Assembly: GCF_000330885.1 (NCBI RefSeq)
Contig: NC_020059.1
Location: forward strand, 1,167,001-1,231,000
Direction: 5' to 3'
DNA: 64,000 bases
Origin: Rhizobium tropici CIAT 899
GTDB taxonomy: Bacteria; Pseudomonadota; Alphaproteobacteria; Rhizobiales; Rhizobiaceae
Both the position numbers and the translations under genes were made by a program. Under the pieces are notes generated by a model. The model was given only the letters and a program-made list of their open reading frames with translations. It did no database searches and was not told the origin of the DNA. Shown piece after piece: positions 17,754-26,349 of this stretch (the first letter of the stretch is position 1; each line of letters opens with the position of its first letter).

Positions 17754-18233
17754 ATGGCACCCAAAGGCAGCCAGCGCGTGGTGAACAAGGTCGTGGCGGA
17801 AAACCGCAAGGCCCGCTTTAACTACGAGATCATCGATACCTATGAGGCTGGTCTCGTGCTGATGGGCACCGAGGTCAAGTCGCTGCGTGAAGGCAAGGCC
17901 AATATCGCCGAATCCTACGCTTCGGACGAAGGCGACGAAATCTGGCTGATCAACTCGTATCTGCCGGAATACCTGCAGGCGAACCGCTTCAATCACGAGC
18001 CGCGCCGTCGCCGCAAGCTGCTGCTTTCCAGCCGCGAAATTGGCCGGCTGCGTTCGGCGATCAACCGTGAAGGCATGACCTTGGTGCCGTTGAAAATCTA
18101 TTTCAACGACCGGGGCCGCGCCAAGCTGGAATTGGCTCTCGCCAAGGGCAAGAAGCTGCATGACAAGCGCGAATCCGAGAAGGAACGCGATTGGAACAGG
18201 CAGAAGAGCCGCCTGCTCAAGGACAATGGGTGA
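17754..18233 (+). CDS. smpB: SsrA-binding protein SmpB
   Basis: A 159-residue protein that binds tmRNA and brings it to stalled ribosomes in trans-translation. The OB-fold core is clear: [27 protein letters not shown] (about 35-49) and [18 protein letters not shown], then the basic C-terminal tail [15 protein letters not shown], which mimics the tRNA anticodon side. The ATG at 17754 (MAPKGSQR) is used; the 17 codons upstream are not conserved in the family. Confidence 0.97.
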   Translation: MAPKGSQRVVNKVVAENRKARFNYEIIDTYEAGLVLMGTEVKSLREGKANIAESYASDEGDEIWLINSYLPEYLQANRFNHEPRRRRKLLLSSREIGRLRSAINREGMTLVPLKIYFNDRGRAKLELALAKGKKLHDKRESEKERDWNRQKSRLLKDNG

Positions 18234-18247
18234 GGGTGAGGAGCGAT

Positions 18248-18488
18248 CGGGCAACGCCCGAGCAATCGATCCAGTGAATCGATTGCAGCGACGAACGCCC
18301 TGAGCCTAGCGAAGGGCCGGCTGTCGCGGCAAACGCAAAATGCTTCCACCGCGCGCAACTATCCCTGAGCAAAGACAGCTGCGCATGAATCGATTGCAGC
18401 GGCGAACGCCCCTTCGGCAGGCTCAGGATGCCCTAGCGAAGGGCCGGCTGTCGCGGCAAACGCGAAACGCTTTCTGCCGCGTGCAGCG
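18248..18488. repeat. intergenic repeat cluster between smpB and the NYN gene
   Basis: After a small hairpin (18248-18260) comes a perfect 9-bp inverted repeat, GCAATCGAT-N7-ATCGATTGC (18262-18286). Two imperfect direct copies follow, about 18275-18358 and 18386-18488. They share TGAATCGATTGCAGC, CGAACGCC and CTAGCGAAGGGCCGGCTGTC. The second copy has an extra 15-20 bases containing CCTTCGGCAGGCTCAGG, the reverse complement of a CCTGAGCC core in copy 1. These look like dispersed palindromic elements of alphaproteobacterial genomes rather than a gene. Confidence 0.75.
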
Positions 18489-18511
18489 AACCCGTCTAAT
18501 GCAGTCCCTAA

Positions 18512-19096
18512 CTATTCCTCGGATTCCGCAGCGGTGTGACCTCCCTCGGGTGCACGTGCGGGCCGTTCCGAGGCTTCGCGGCCGATCTCGGCCTTCAGCG
18601 AGACAAGGTCGATGAAATGGTCGGCCTGGCGGCGCAGATCGTCGGCGATCATCGGCGGCTGGGTCGACATGGTCGAGATCACCGAAACCTTGCGTCCGCG
18701 GCGCTGGAGGGCTTCCACGAGGGTCGTGAAGTCGCCGTCGCCGGAAAAGATCACCAGATGGTCGACGGTCTCGGATTGCTCCATGGCGTCGATCGCCAGC
18801 TCGATGTCCATGTTGCCCTTGATCTTGCGGCGTCCCATGGAATCCGTGAATTCCTTGGCCGGCTTGGTGACGACCTTGTAGCCGTTATAGTCGAGCCAAT
18901 CGATCAGCGGGCGGATGGAGGAATATTCCTGATCCTCGATGAGAGCGGTGTAATAATAGGCCCGCAGCAGATAGCCGCGTTTCTGAAATGCCTTCAGCAG
19001 CTTGCGGTAATCGATATCGAAGCCAAGGCTCTTGGACGCAGCGTAGAGATTGGCGCCATCTATAAAGAGTGCAATTTTTTCGCGTGGGTCAAACAT
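18512..19096 (-). CDS. NYN-domain (LabA/DUF88) putative ribonuclease
   Basis: A 194-residue PIN-like NYN domain protein. Conserved acidic residues are in IALFIDGANLY (Asp13), KGNMDIELAIDAM and IFSGDGDFTTLVEALQRRG, the metal-binding signature of this family. Family members are thought to cleave structured RNA, but the cellular target is unknown. It is convergent with smpB across the repeat cluster and divergent from rpoZ. An inverted repeat sits about 80-110 bases upstream of its start. Confidence 0.9.
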   Translation of the reverse strand: MFDPREKIALFIDGANLYAASKSLGFDIDYRKLLKAFQKRGYLLRAYYYTALIEDQEYSSIRPLIDWLDYNGYKVVTKPAKEFTDSMGRRKIKGNMDIELAIDAMEQSETVDHLVIFSGDGDFTTLVEALQRRGRKVSVISTMSTQPPMIADDLRRQADHFIDLVSLKAEIGREASERPARAPEGGHTAAESEE

Positions 19097-19407
19097 TGCT
19101 TACTTATCCACTGTTATAAAAACGTAATCACTTCATTCAAACGCTAGCTAAAACAATGCCTTGTAAGGCGTTGCAGAATAATTCGTATTACTTTATGAAT
19201 TATTCATATAACCGAGATTTAGGGCACGCAATGGGATATTCCAAGCAACTTCCGGTGGAAATCACCGTTTGTCTAGGGGAATTTTAGCACTTTCCCGGGG
19301 CCTGCAAAGGCGCTGAAACAGGAAAAACTTGAATTTGCCATCGTTTGCTTGTATCGGCGTGCTACTCCGAGACATGATGACGACATCACGACCGCAAAGG
19401 ACAGGCA
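19097..19407. other. 311-base divergent promoter region (NYN gene / rpoZ)
   Basis: An A/T-rich control region with no gene. It contains a perfect 9-bp inverted repeat, GAATAATTC-N12-GAATTATTC, at 19176-19205, and a small palindrome, GCCTT-gt-AAGGC, at 19158-19169, both nearer the NYN gene. The rpoZ leader has AAGGACAGGCA just before the ATG. Confidence 0.6.
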
Positions 19408-19806
19408 ATGGCCCGTGTCACAGTAGAAGATTGCATTGATAAAGTAGAGAACCGGTTCGAGCTCGTGCTGCTCGCCAGCCACCGCGCCCGTCTGATTTCG
19501 CAGGGCTCGTCGATCACCATCGACCGCGATAACGACAAGAACCCGGTCGTCGCGCTGCGCGAAATCGCCGACGAGACCCTGTCGCCTGATGATCTCAAGG
19601 AAGACCTGATCCATTCGCTGCAGAAGCATGTCGAAGTGGATGAGCCTGAGCCCGATCCGGCAAGCCTCCTGGCAGCAGGTGCTTCCACCACCAGCGAAGA
19701 GGAAGAAGACGCTCCTGAAGCCGTTACTTTCGACCAGATGTCGGAAGAAGAACTTCTGGCCGGCATCGAAGGCCTGGTTCCGCCGGAAAAAAGCGACGAT
19801 TACTGA
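19408..19806 (+). CDS. rpoZ: RNA polymerase omega subunit RpoZ
   Basis: A 132-residue omega subunit. The N-terminal [20 protein letters not shown] and ARLISQG segments are the family signature and bind the beta-prime subunit; the acidic C-terminal tail is typical of alphaproteobacterial forms. Omega helps RNA polymerase assembly and, in many bacteria, forms part of a ppGpp site. It lies directly before rsh, the ppGpp synthetase/hydrolase gene, but a terminator separates them. Confidence 0.97.
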   Translation: MARVTVEDCIDKVENRFELVLLASHRARLISQGSSITIDRDNDKNPVVALREIADETLSPDDLKEDLIHSLQKHVEVDEPEPDPASLLAAGASTTSEEEEDAPEAVTFDQMSEEELLAGIEGLVPPEKSDDY

Positions 19807-19855
19807 TCGTCGATCTTGATGCTCCGGGCAGGAGCGATATGATGGCAAGATGCGT

Positions 19856-19888
19856 GCGCCGGTCAGATGACTGGCGCGCTTTTGTTTT
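19856..19888 (+). terminator. intrinsic terminator between rpoZ and rsh
   Basis: GCGCCGGTCA pairs with TGACTGGCGC (one G-T pair), followed by GCTTTTGTTTTTG. The stem is only about 30 bases before the rsh start, so it may attenuate rather than fully block read-through. Confidence 0.75.
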
Positions 19889-19906
19889 TGCGGGAGTAGC
19901 TTCGGA

Positions 19907-22138
19907 ATGATGCGGCAATACGAGCTTGTTGAGCGCGTGCAGAAATACAAGCCCGATGCCAACGAAGCTCTTCTCAACAAAGCCTATGTTTATGCGATGC
20001 AGAAGCATGGCCAGCAGAAACGTGCCAGCGGCGATCCCTATATTTCCCATCCTCTCGAAGTTGCTGCGATCCTGACGGATATGCGTCTGGATGAATCGAC
20101 CATCGCAGTCGCTCTTCTCCACGATACGATCGAGGATACGACGGCGACGCGCGCCGAAATCGACGAGATGTTCGGCGAGGACATCGGTCGCCTGGTCGAG
20201 GGCCTGACGAAGATCAAGAAGCTGGATCTCGTCACCAAGAAGGCCAAGCAGGCCGAAAACCTGCGCAAGCTGCTGCTTGCCATTTCCGACGACGTACGCG
20301 TGCTTCTGGTCAAGCTTGCCGACCGCCTGCACAATATGCGCACGCTCGATCACATGTCGCCGGAAAAGCGCGCGCGCATTTCCGAGGAGACGATGGAAAT
20401 TTATGCGCCGCTCGCCGGCCGCATGGGTATGCAGGACATGCGCGAGGAGCTGGAGGAGCTGTCCTTCCGCCATATCAATCCGGAAGCGCATGAGACCGTC
20501 ACCAAGCGCCTGGAGGAGCTGTCGCGCCGTAACGAAGGGCTGGTCAAGAAGATCGAGACCGAACTGCGCGATCTTCTTGTTGCCAACGGCTTGGCCAATG
20601 CCATGGTCAAGGGCCGGCTGAAGAAGCCCTATTCGGTCTTCCGCAAGATGCAGTCGAAGTCGCTGTCTTTCGAGCAGCTTTCCGATATCTACGGCTTCCG
20701 TCTTCTCGTCGACGATATTCCGTCCTGCTATCGGGCACTCGGCATCGTCCACACCCGCTGGCGTGTCGTTCCCGGCCGCTTCAAGGATTATATCTCGACG
20801 CCGAAGCAGAACGATTATCGCTCGCTGCACACAACGATCGTCGGCCCTTCCAGCCAGCGCATCGAGCTGCAGATCCGCACGAAGCGCATGCATGAGATCG
20901 CCGAATTCGGCATCGCCGCCCATACGCTCTACAAGGACGGCACGAATAGCAATGGCAATGGTGCGGATGGTGAGCTCCTGTCGCGGGAAAGCAATGCCTA
21001 TTCCTGGCTGCGCCATACGATCGAGGCCTTGGCCGAGGGCGACAGCCCGGAAGAATTCCTCGAGCACACGAAGCTCGAGCTGTTTCAGGACCAGGTCTTC
21101 TGCTTCACGCCCAAGGGCAAGCTGATCGCCCTGCCGCGCGGCGCGACGCCGATCGACTTTGCCTATGCCGTCCATACCAATATCGGCGACACCACGGTCG
21201 GCGCCAAGATCAATGGCCGCATCATGCCGCTCGTTACGCGGCTGAACAACGGCGATGAAGTCGAGATCATCCGCTCGGGCGTGCAGGTGCCGCCTGCCGC
21301 CTGGGAAGAGATCGTGGTTACCGGCAAGGCGCGCGCCGCCATTCGCCGCGCAACCCGTCTTGCCATCCGCAAGCAATATGCCGGCCTCGGCCACCGCATT
21401 CTGGAGCGCACCTTCGAGCGCGCCGGCAAGGTCTTCTCGCGCGATGCCCTGAAGCCTGCCCTGCATCGCCTCGGTCAGAAGGATGTCGAGGATGCGATCG
21501 CCGCTGTCGGGCGAGGGGAGATGTCGTCGCTCGATGTCTTGCGCGCCGTCTATCCGGATCATCAGGACGAACGCGTGACGGTCAAGCCTGCCGGCGACGA
21601 GGGCTGGTTCAACGTTCGCAGCGCCTCGGGCATGATCTTCAAGATCCCGGGCAAGAACAAGGCCGAGGTTTCCGATGGCGCCGATCTCGATGCGCCGCCG
21701 ATCCGCGGCATCTCTTCGAATGTCGAGGTGCATTTCGCGCCGACCGGCGCCGTCCCGGGCGACCGCATCGTCGGCATCATGGAAAAGGGCAAGGGCATCA
21801 CCATATATCCCATCCAGTCCCCGGTCCTGCAGCGGTTCGACGATGAGCCCGAGCGCTGGATCGATGTGCGCTGGGATCTGGACGAAGCCAACAAGTCCCG
21901 CTTTGCCGCCCGCATCCTGATCAATGCTCTCAACGAGCCGGGCACGCTTGCAAAGGTGGCGCAGACCGTAGCGGACGTCGACGTCAACATTCGCGTGCTC
22001 AATACCGTTCGGGTTGCGGCCGATTTCACCGAAATGGCTCTCGACGTCGAAGTCTGGGATCTGCGCCAGCTCAACCAGCTTCTGGTGCAGCTCAAGGAAC
22101 TCGATTGCATTGCGACGGTAAAGCGCCTCTACGATTAA
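19907..22138 (+). CDS. rsh: bifunctional (p)ppGpp synthetase/hydrolase Rsh (RelA/SpoT)
   Basis: A 743-residue long RSH enzyme. An N-terminal HD hydrolase domain (HPLEVAAIL, HDTIEDT near 73, RLHNMRTLDHM) is followed by the RelA/SpoT synthetase domain (YGFRLLVDD, KDYISTPKQNDYRSLHTT), a TGS domain (FTPKGKLIALPRGATPIDFAYAVH) and a C-terminal ACT domain (INALNEPGTLAKVAQTVAD). With intact HD and synthetase motifs it should both make and degrade the alarmone, as in other rhizobia with one Rsh. It drives the stringent response, linked to nodulation in relatives. Confidence 0.97.
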   Translation: MMRQYELVERVQKYKPDANEALLNKAYVYAMQKHGQQKRASGDPYISHPLEVAAILTDMRLDESTIAVALLHDTIEDTTATRAEIDEMFGEDIGRLVEGLTKIKKLDLVTKKAKQAENLRKLLLAISDDVRVLLVKLADRLHNMRTLDHMSPEKRARISEETMEIYAPLAGRMGMQDMREELEELSFRHINPEAHETVTKRLEELSRRNEGLVKKIETELRDLLVANGLANAMVKGRLKKPYSVFRKMQSKSLSFEQLSDIYGFRLLVDDIPSCYRALGIVHTRWRVVPGRFKDYISTPKQNDYRSLHTTIVGPSSQRIELQIRTKRMHEIAEFGIAAHTLYKDGTNSNGNGADGELLSRESNAYSWLRHTIEALAEGDSPEEFLEHTKLELFQDQVFCFTPKGKLIALPRGATPIDFAYAVHTNIGDTTVGAKINGRIMPLVTRLNNGDEVEIIRSGVQVPPAAWEEIVVTGKARAAIRRATRLAIRKQYAGLGHRILERTFERAGKVFSRDALKPALHRLGQKDVEDAIAAVGRGEMSSLDVLRAVYPDHQDERVTVKPAGDEGWFNVRSASGMIFKIPGKNKAEVSDGADLDAPPIRGISSNVEVHFAPTGAVPGDRIVGIMEKGKGITIYPIQSPVLQRFDDEPERWIDVRWDLDEANKSRFAARILINALNEPGTLAKVAQTVADVDVNIRVLNTVRVAADFTEMALDVEVWDLRQLNQLLVQLKELDCIATVKRLYD

Positions 22139-22318
22139 TGCAGCCGATCTCAAGGCAGCCTGCATATTTTGTGATCATTTTATGACCAAATTCGAGCACC
22201 TTTCCGGATAGATATGCATTATACGCATGGCTGCGTATATTTCAAAGCGGTGGTAATTAACCTTTGTCAGGCCTATCTTCTGGTCATCGAAGAAACGAAA
22301 CTGAGATGAGAGAAGACA

Positions 22319-22468
22319 ATGTTTAGCCCGATCAAGAAAATCGCCCGTGCCCTGCGTGTTCCGAGTGTTGAAGAACGCGAAATGGCTTACCTGAATGGTT
22401 CGCATGACCGTTTTGACCTTGAGTATCGTCAGCGTCAGGTCGACCGCGGTCTGTTCCGCACGCGTTAA
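22319..22468 (+). CDS. DUF3563 small protein
   Basis: A 49-residue protein beginning MFSPIKKIARALRVPSVEER and ending DRGLFRTR. The basic N-terminal helix followed by the EREMAYLNGSHDRFDLEYR block matches what I know of the DUF3563 family, common as single short genes in rhizobia and relatives. It has a GAGAGAAG-type ribosome binding site and an A/T-rich 180-base upstream region that includes GGTAATTAACC, so it probably has its own promoter. Function is unknown. A weak hairpin follows. Confidence 0.85.
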   Translation: MFSPIKKIARALRVPSVEEREMAYLNGSHDRFDLEYRQRQVDRGLFRTR

Positions 22469-22496
22469 CAGCCGTTAATACTTGAAAGACCAGGAG

Positions 22497-22517
22497 GGGC
22501 GCGTCGTTGTTGCGCCC
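22497..22517 (+). terminator. possible terminator after the DUF3563 gene
   Basis: GGGCGC-N9-GCGCCC forms a 6-bp stem 28 bases after the stop codon. The tail is only TTGG, so it is a weak candidate. Confidence 0.35.
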
Positions 22518-22689
22518 TTGGAGCATCCCGATCTCGCGGGATTGCTGCCCGCCGCTGAAGGGGAACGTCCATTTTCTGCTTCAATAGCGGGTGACGTCCA
22601 AAAAAGAGCCGTACTTTCGGTCCTTAATCGGTGCATGATACGCTTGGCCGCTCTTGTCACGACGGTCCCCATTGCACTAGATAAGCCGC

Positions 22690-23277
22690 ATGCTGTTTCG
22701 CCGCCGAAAACCACTGACATTCAAGGAAAAACTGCGGGAGCATCTTTGGCCTCGCAAGGGTTTTGTCCGCTCGTTCCAATATTTCGGCAAGCGCCTCGTT
22801 CGCCTTGCTGCATCGCCGCATTCGGTTGCTGCCGGCTTTGCCGCGGGTATTGTCGTGTCCTGGACGCCGTTCATCGGTGTGCATTTCGTCATGGCGATCA
22901 TCATCGCATATCTGATCCGCGGCAATGTCATCGCTTCGGCGTTGGGCTGTCTGGCCGCCGGCAATCCCATTACCTACCCCTTCATCTGGGCCCTGACCTG
23001 GGAGATCGGTCATCTGATCCTGTCACGCGATAGCGGCGGTCAGGGCGGCAGCATCGATCTGCCCGCGCTCTGGCACAAGGGCGATCTCTCGCAAATCTGG
23101 GACCCGGTGTTGAAGCCCATGCTGATCGGCGGCATTCCGCCTGCCATCGTGACGGGTGTGATTGTCTACGCGCTGACCTATTATGGTGTGAAGACCTTCA
23201 AGACCCGCCGCAAGGAGCGCCTGATGGAGCGCGCCCGTGAGCGGCTGGCGCTTGCCGAGAACGCATCGAGCGTCTGA
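22690..23277 (+). CDS. DUF2062 membrane protein
   Basis: A 195-residue protein. After a basic N-terminus (MLFRRRKPLTFKEKLREHLW) comes the DUF2062 core, with SPHSVAAGFAAGIVVSWTPF and AGNPITYPFIWALTWEIG, and about three membrane segments, the last near residues 150-170. The C-terminus is highly charged. The family is of unknown function; in proteobacteria it often sits near rsh, acpS and lepB as here. It lies 40 bases before acpS in the same direction. Confidence 0.9.
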   Translation: MLFRRRKPLTFKEKLREHLWPRKGFVRSFQYFGKRLVRLAASPHSVAAGFAAGIVVSWTPFIGVHFVMAIIIAYLIRGNVIASALGCLAAGNPITYPFIWALTWEIGHLILSRDSGGQGGSIDLPALWHKGDLSQIWDPVLKPMLIGGIPPAIVTGVIVYALTYYGVKTFKTRRKERLMERARERLALAENASSV

Positions 23278-23317
23278 TCGCGCCTGATTTTGTCCGGGCC
23301 GCCAGGAGGGCCTTCCC

Positions 23318-23722
23318 ATGATTATCGGCATAGGCAGCGACCTTATCGACATCCGCCGTGTGGAGAAGACGATCGAACGTTTCGGCGCCCGGTTCACCGA
23401 GCGCTGCTTTACCGATATTGAGCGCGCCAAGTCCGAGCGCCGTAAGAACAAGGCGGCCTCCTATGCCAAGCGTTTTGCCGCCAAGGAAGCCTGCTCCAAG
23501 GCTTTGGGCACAGGATTGGCGCAGGGCGTCTTCTGGCGCGACATGGGCGTCGTCAATCTGCCCAGTGGAAAGCCGACCATGCAATTGACCGGTGGGGCCG
23601 CCGAAAGAGTGGCGGCCATGCTGCCACCAAATCACCGCGCCGCCATTCATTTGACGATAACGGATGATTTTCCTCTTGCTCAGGCCTTTGTGATTATCGA
23701 AGCGCTGCCGATGGATGCCTGA
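23318..23722 (+). CDS. acpS: holo-[acyl-carrier-protein] synthase AcpS
   Basis: A 134-residue phosphopantetheinyl transferase that turns apo-ACP into holo-ACP using CoA. The two Mg-binding motifs are present: [20 protein letters not shown] at the N-terminus (Asp8) and [14 protein letters not shown] at about 49-62. The length is typical. It follows the DUF2062 gene closely and precedes lepB by about 115 bases. Confidence 0.96.
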   Translation: MIIGIGSDLIDIRRVEKTIERFGARFTERCFTDIERAKSERRKNKAASYAKRFAAKEACSKALGTGLAQGVFWRDMGVVNLPSGKPTMQLTGGAAERVAAMLPPNHRAAIHLTITDDFPLAQAFVIIEALPMDA

Positions 23723-23836
23723 ATCACGACTGAATGTCGCTTTTGGCACCCGCACCATTGCCGCGATGATATGAAGCGAGTAGACAGTGCCTGAATATAA
23801 GTGCGCCGGTGGGGTGCGAAAAAGGAACAAGACTGC

Positions 23837-24583
23837 GTGTCCGAGAAAGCCGTAAAACAGCAGAACGCCCTGTGGGAGAACATTAAAGTCATCGTTCAGG
23901 CGCTTGTCCTGGCCATGATCATCCGCACGGTTCTCTTTCAGCCATTCACCATTCCGTCCGGCTCGATGATGCCGACGCTTCTTGTCGGGGACTATATCTT
24001 CGTCAACAAGTTCGCCTACGGCTACTCCAAGTACTCGCTGCCGTTCTCGCCCGATCTGTTCAGCGGCCGCATTTTGGGCAGCGAGCCGAAGCGTGGCGAT
24101 GTTGTGGTCTTCCGCTTCCCGCCGAATCCTGATGTCGACTACATCAAGCGCGTGATCGGCCTGCCGGGCGACCGCATCCAGGTCAAGAACGACATTCTCT
24201 ATATCAACGGCCAGGCCGTTCCGCGCGAGCCGCATGGCACCTTCTCGTCCGACTACAGCCAGGAGCCGGGTGACCATATCGCCGTCTACAGCGAACGTCT
24301 GCCCGATACCGGCAAGGTCTTCGACACGCTGGACCTTTCACCGAATTCGCGTGGCGACAACACCCAGGAATATGTCGTTCCCCCGGCCCATTACTTCATG
24401 ATGGGCGATAATCGCGACAATTCCGACGACAGCCGTTTCGATGTCGGCTATGTCCCCGCCGAGAACCTGATCGGCCGTGCCAGCGTCATTTTCTTCTCGC
24501 TGGGTCACGACACCTCGTTCCGTGAAATCTGGAAATGGCCGACCAATATGCGTTGGGACCGTATTTTCAAGGTTGTCGAATGA
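23837..24583 (+). CDS. lepB: signal peptidase I LepB
   Basis: A 248-residue inner-membrane serine protease that removes signal peptides from exported proteins. One N-terminal membrane segment (about 16-36) precedes the catalytic Ser43 in PSGSMMPTLLVGD and Lys104 in YIKRVIGLPGD, with the late GDNRDNSDDSR box near 193. I chose the GTG at 23837 (VSEKAVKQQN), with AAGGA upstream, because homologues start this way; another GTG 12 codons earlier is possible. Its stop overlaps the rnc start (ATGA). Confidence 0.96.
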   Translation: MSEKAVKQQNALWENIKVIVQALVLAMIIRTVLFQPFTIPSGSMMPTLLVGDYIFVNKFAYGYSKYSLPFSPDLFSGRILGSEPKRGDVVVFRFPPNPDVDYIKRVIGLPGDRIQVKNDILYINGQAVPREPHGTFSSDYSQEPGDHIAVYSERLPDTGKVFDTLDLSPNSRGDNTQEYVVPPAHYFMMGDNRDNSDDSRFDVGYVPAENLIGRASVIFFSLGHDTSFREIWKWPTNMRWDRIFKVVE

Positions 24584-25299
24584 CGAAGGCACAGACGCTC
24601 TCCCAGGCGGATCGTGCCAGGCTTGAGGTCGTTATCGGCCACGAATTCGCCGAGAAGGAGCGTCTCGACCGCGCGCTGACCCATGCCAGCGCGCGTACGC
24701 ACAAGACGGGCAACTACGAGCGGCTGGAATTTCTCGGCGACCGTGTTCTCGGCCTCTGTATCGCGGAATTGCTTTTCAAGACCTTCGGTGCGGCGACGGA
24801 AGGCGAGCTTTCGGTTCGCCTCAACCAACTCGTGAGTGCCGAAACCTGTGCCGAAGTTGCCGACGAGATGGAGCTGCATCTCTATATCCGCACCGGCGCC
24901 GACGTGAAGAAGCTGACGGGTAAGCGGATGCTCAACGTGCGCGCCGATGTCGTCGAAAGCCTGATTGCAGCACTCTACCTGGACGGCGGGCTTGAAGTCG
25001 CCCGCGCCTTCATCCTACGCTTCTGGGAGCCTCGCGCCATCCGGCCGGAGGGCGCAAGGCGCGACGCCAAGACGGAGTTGCAGGAGTGGGCGCATGCGAA
25101 ATTCGGCGTCACCCCGGTCTACAGGGTTGATGATCGCAGCGGACCGGATCATGATCCTCGCTTTACGGTGACGGTGGAAGTCAAGGGAACGGCGCCTGAA
25201 ACGGGAATAGAACGTTCCAAGCGTGCGGCCGAACAGATGGCGGCGACACGGATTCTGGAGCGCGAAGGTATTTGGCAGCCTCAGTTGACTGAGAAGTGA
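24580..25299 (+). CDS. rnc: ribonuclease III Rnc
   Basis: A 239-residue double-strand-specific RNase. The catalytic signature ERLEFLGDRVLGL (about 47-59) and the second acidic motif ADVVESLIAALYLDGG are intact, followed by a double-stranded-RNA-binding domain (about 160-230). It matures rRNA and cleaves structured mRNAs. The start overlaps the lepB stop by four bases and era follows after about 20 bases, the conserved lepB-rnc-era operon. Confidence 0.97.
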   Translation: MTKAQTLSQADRARLEVVIGHEFAEKERLDRALTHASARTHKTGNYERLEFLGDRVLGLCIAELLFKTFGAATEGELSVRLNQLVSAETCAEVADEMELHLYIRTGADVKKLTGKRMLNVRADVVESLIAALYLDGGLEVARAFILRFWEPRAIRPEGARRDAKTELQEWAHAKFGVTPVYRVDDRSGPDHDPRFTVTVEVKGTAPETGIERSKRAAEQMAATRILEREGIWQPQLTEK

Positions 25300-25319
25300 C
25301 TGCCGGGGAATAGTGGAAA

Positions 25320-26264
25320 ATGACCAATCAGCAGGACATGCCCGCCGAAGACGGCGCGGTTGAACATATCGGCCCGACGCATTCGGGCTTCGTTGCCCTT
25401 ATCGGCCCCACCAATGCCGGTAAGTCGACGCTCGTCAACCGGCTCGTCGGCGCAAAGGTCTCGATCGTCAGCCACAAGGTGCAGACGACGCGCGCCATCG
25501 TGCGCGGCATCGCCATTCATAACAACGCGCAGATCGTCTTCATGGACACGCCGGGCATCTTCAAGCCGCGTCGCCGTCTTGATCGCGCCATGGTGACGTC
25601 CGCCTGGGGTGGCGCCAAGGATGCCGATCTCATCATGCTGCTGATCGACAGCGAGCGTGGTCTGCGCGGCGATGCCGAAGCCATCCTGGAAGGGCTGAAG
25701 GATGTTTCCCAGCCGAAGATCCTCGTCTTGAACAAGATCGACCGCGTTCGCCGTGAAGACCTCCTGGCGCTTGCCGCCGCCGCCAACGAGAAGATCGCCT
25801 TCGAACAGACCTTCATGATCTCGGCGGAAAACGGCTCCGGCTGTGACGACGTCATGGATTATCTGGCGAAGACCCTGCCGGAAGGTCCCTGGTATTATCC
25901 GGAAGATCAGATTTCCGACCTGCCGATGCGCCAGCTTGCCGCCGAAATCACCCGCGAAAAGCTGTTTCTGCGTCTGCATCAGGAGCTTCCCTATTCCTCG
26001 CATGTCGAGACGGAAAAGTGGGAAGAGCGCAAGGACGGCTCCGTGCGCATCGAACAGGTGATCTACGTCGAGCGCGAAAGCCAGAAGAAGATTGCTCTCG
26101 GCAAGGGCGGCGAAGCGATCAAATCGATCTCGACCGCATCACGCAAGGAACTCTCCGCGATCCTGGAGCAGCCCGTGCACCTCTTCCTCTTCGTGAAGGT
26201 CCGTGAAAACTGGGGAGACGACCCCGAGCGTTTCCGGGAAATGGGGCTCGACTTCCCGCATTGA
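25320..26264 (+). CDS. era: GTPase Era
   Basis: A 314-residue ribosome-assembly GTPase. Visible motifs are the P-loop GPTNAGKSTL near 30-39, DTPG in the G3 region near 76, and NKID (G4) near 139. The C-terminal KH domain is marked by KIALGKGGEAIKSI. It binds the 3' end of 16S rRNA during small-subunit maturation. It is the last gene of the lepB-rnc-era run. Confidence 0.97.
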   Translation: MTNQQDMPAEDGAVEHIGPTHSGFVALIGPTNAGKSTLVNRLVGAKVSIVSHKVQTTRAIVRGIAIHNNAQIVFMDTPGIFKPRRRLDRAMVTSAWGGAKDADLIMLLIDSERGLRGDAEAILEGLKDVSQPKILVLNKIDRVRREDLLALAAAANEKIAFEQTFMISAENGSGCDDVMDYLAKTLPEGPWYYPEDQISDLPMRQLAAEITREKLFLRLHQELPYSSHVETEKWEERKDGSVRIEQVIYVERESQKKIALGKGGEAIKSISTASRKELSAILEQPVHLFLFVKVRENWGDDPERFREMGLDFPH

Positions 26265-26349
26265 CGAGAGTTTGCGTTCCTGCAACGCTTAATATTACAG
26301 TGGCTTATTGGGCATATTCTGTTTGCCGCTGTAACTTGAGGGGTGTTTC

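Noticed and set aside
19724..22165. 813-residue minus-strand frame opposite rsh
   Set aside because: It covers rsh fully on the other strand; length results from third-position GC bias. No motif was recognised and rsh is unambiguous.
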